NCBI GenBank assembly: GCA_030426085.1
Contig: JAUHYW010000033.1
Location: forward strand, 1-64,000
From: a bacterium
GTDB lineage: Bacteria > Myxococcota_A > Bradymonadia > UBA7976 > UBA1532
Length of the DNA stretch: 64,000 nucleotides
Reading direction: 5' to 3'
The notes below the pieces were generated by a model. It worked only from the letters and a program-made list of their open reading frames with translations, was not told where the DNA came from and ran no database searches. Each line of letters opens with the position of its first letter. Position 1 is the first letter of the stretch. Both the position numbers and the translations under genes were made by a program. Positions 62,563 through 64,000 of this stretch are shown one piece after another.

Positions 62563-64000
<1,438 letters not shown>

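Overview
The window is a 64 kb piece of a very GC-rich bacterial chromosome, most likely from a Myxococcota-type organism. The evidence is: many lipoproteins with Asp/Ala/Pro-rich linkers and Cys-rich or Ca-binding (DxDxDG) repeats; two outer-membrane barrels of the kind found in myxobacteria; a membrane sterol reductase; a lexA promoter with two boxes resembling the Myxococcus-type LexA site; and a secreted protein with a C-terminal hydrophobic/basic anchor. I see no rRNA, tRNA or CRISPR array.

Layout. 1-9.3 kb is a defence-like accessory locus: two convergent TIR-nSTAND NTPase-TM-FGE/C-type-lectin-fold proteins (1090-4239 +, 4833-7973 -), a small Cys-rich lipoprotein between them, and Rpn-type PD-(D/E)XK nuclease genes on both sides, one split by a small palindromic transposon-like element (MITE). 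9.3-20 kb: CoA pyrophosphatase, uridine kinase, a ClpA-like AAA+ unfoldase, a cytochrome-like lipoprotein, a trypsin-like protease with Cys-rich repeats, a DHCR7-family sterol reductase, and a DUF4157 putative effector translationally coupled to a lipoprotein. 20-25.5 kb: a four-gene Ig-like/DUF4350/MoxR/DUF58 operon, next to a second copy of the MITE. 25.6-39 kb: smc, ftsY, two outer-membrane barrels, a HEAT-repeat membrane protein, a MinD/FlhG-like ATPase with a very long Asp/Leu repeat tail, and a PilZ protein. 39-48.5 kb: groESL, lexA, a Maf-PLPBP fusion, a NamZ-type muramidase, a NadD-DUF2520 fusion, an enoyl-CoA hydratase and an envelope barrel. 48.6-50.7 kb is a decayed second copy of the TIR-nSTAND/lipoprotein locus. 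51.7-57.4 kb is a LysR regulator plus a neutral ceramidase-amine oxidase fusion, flanked by direct repeats of the 3' end of a haem-lipoprotein gene. 57-64 kb: Cys-rich lipoproteins, a membrane protein, an unrecognised 570-aa protein, a thrombospondin-3-repeat surface protein and the 3' part of a hybrid histidine kinase with a degenerate ATP site.

The strongest candidate for an undescribed system is the TIR-nSTAND-TM-FGE unit with its lipoprotein partner. It occurs three times (two intact, one decayed). Each copy has a near-perfect palindrome, AACGCCGGCGTT, about 45 bp upstream of its start codon. The sensor-like C-terminal domains differ much more between copies than the rest of the protein and lack the catalytic cysteines of true formylglycine-generating enzymes. 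A plausible reading is a membrane-anchored, NAD-consuming immune or self-recognition receptor family. The second candidate is the ceramidase-amine oxidase fusion, which could hydrolyse an N-acyl lipid and then oxidise the freed amine. All functional statements are inferences from sequence motifs; nothing was searched against a database.
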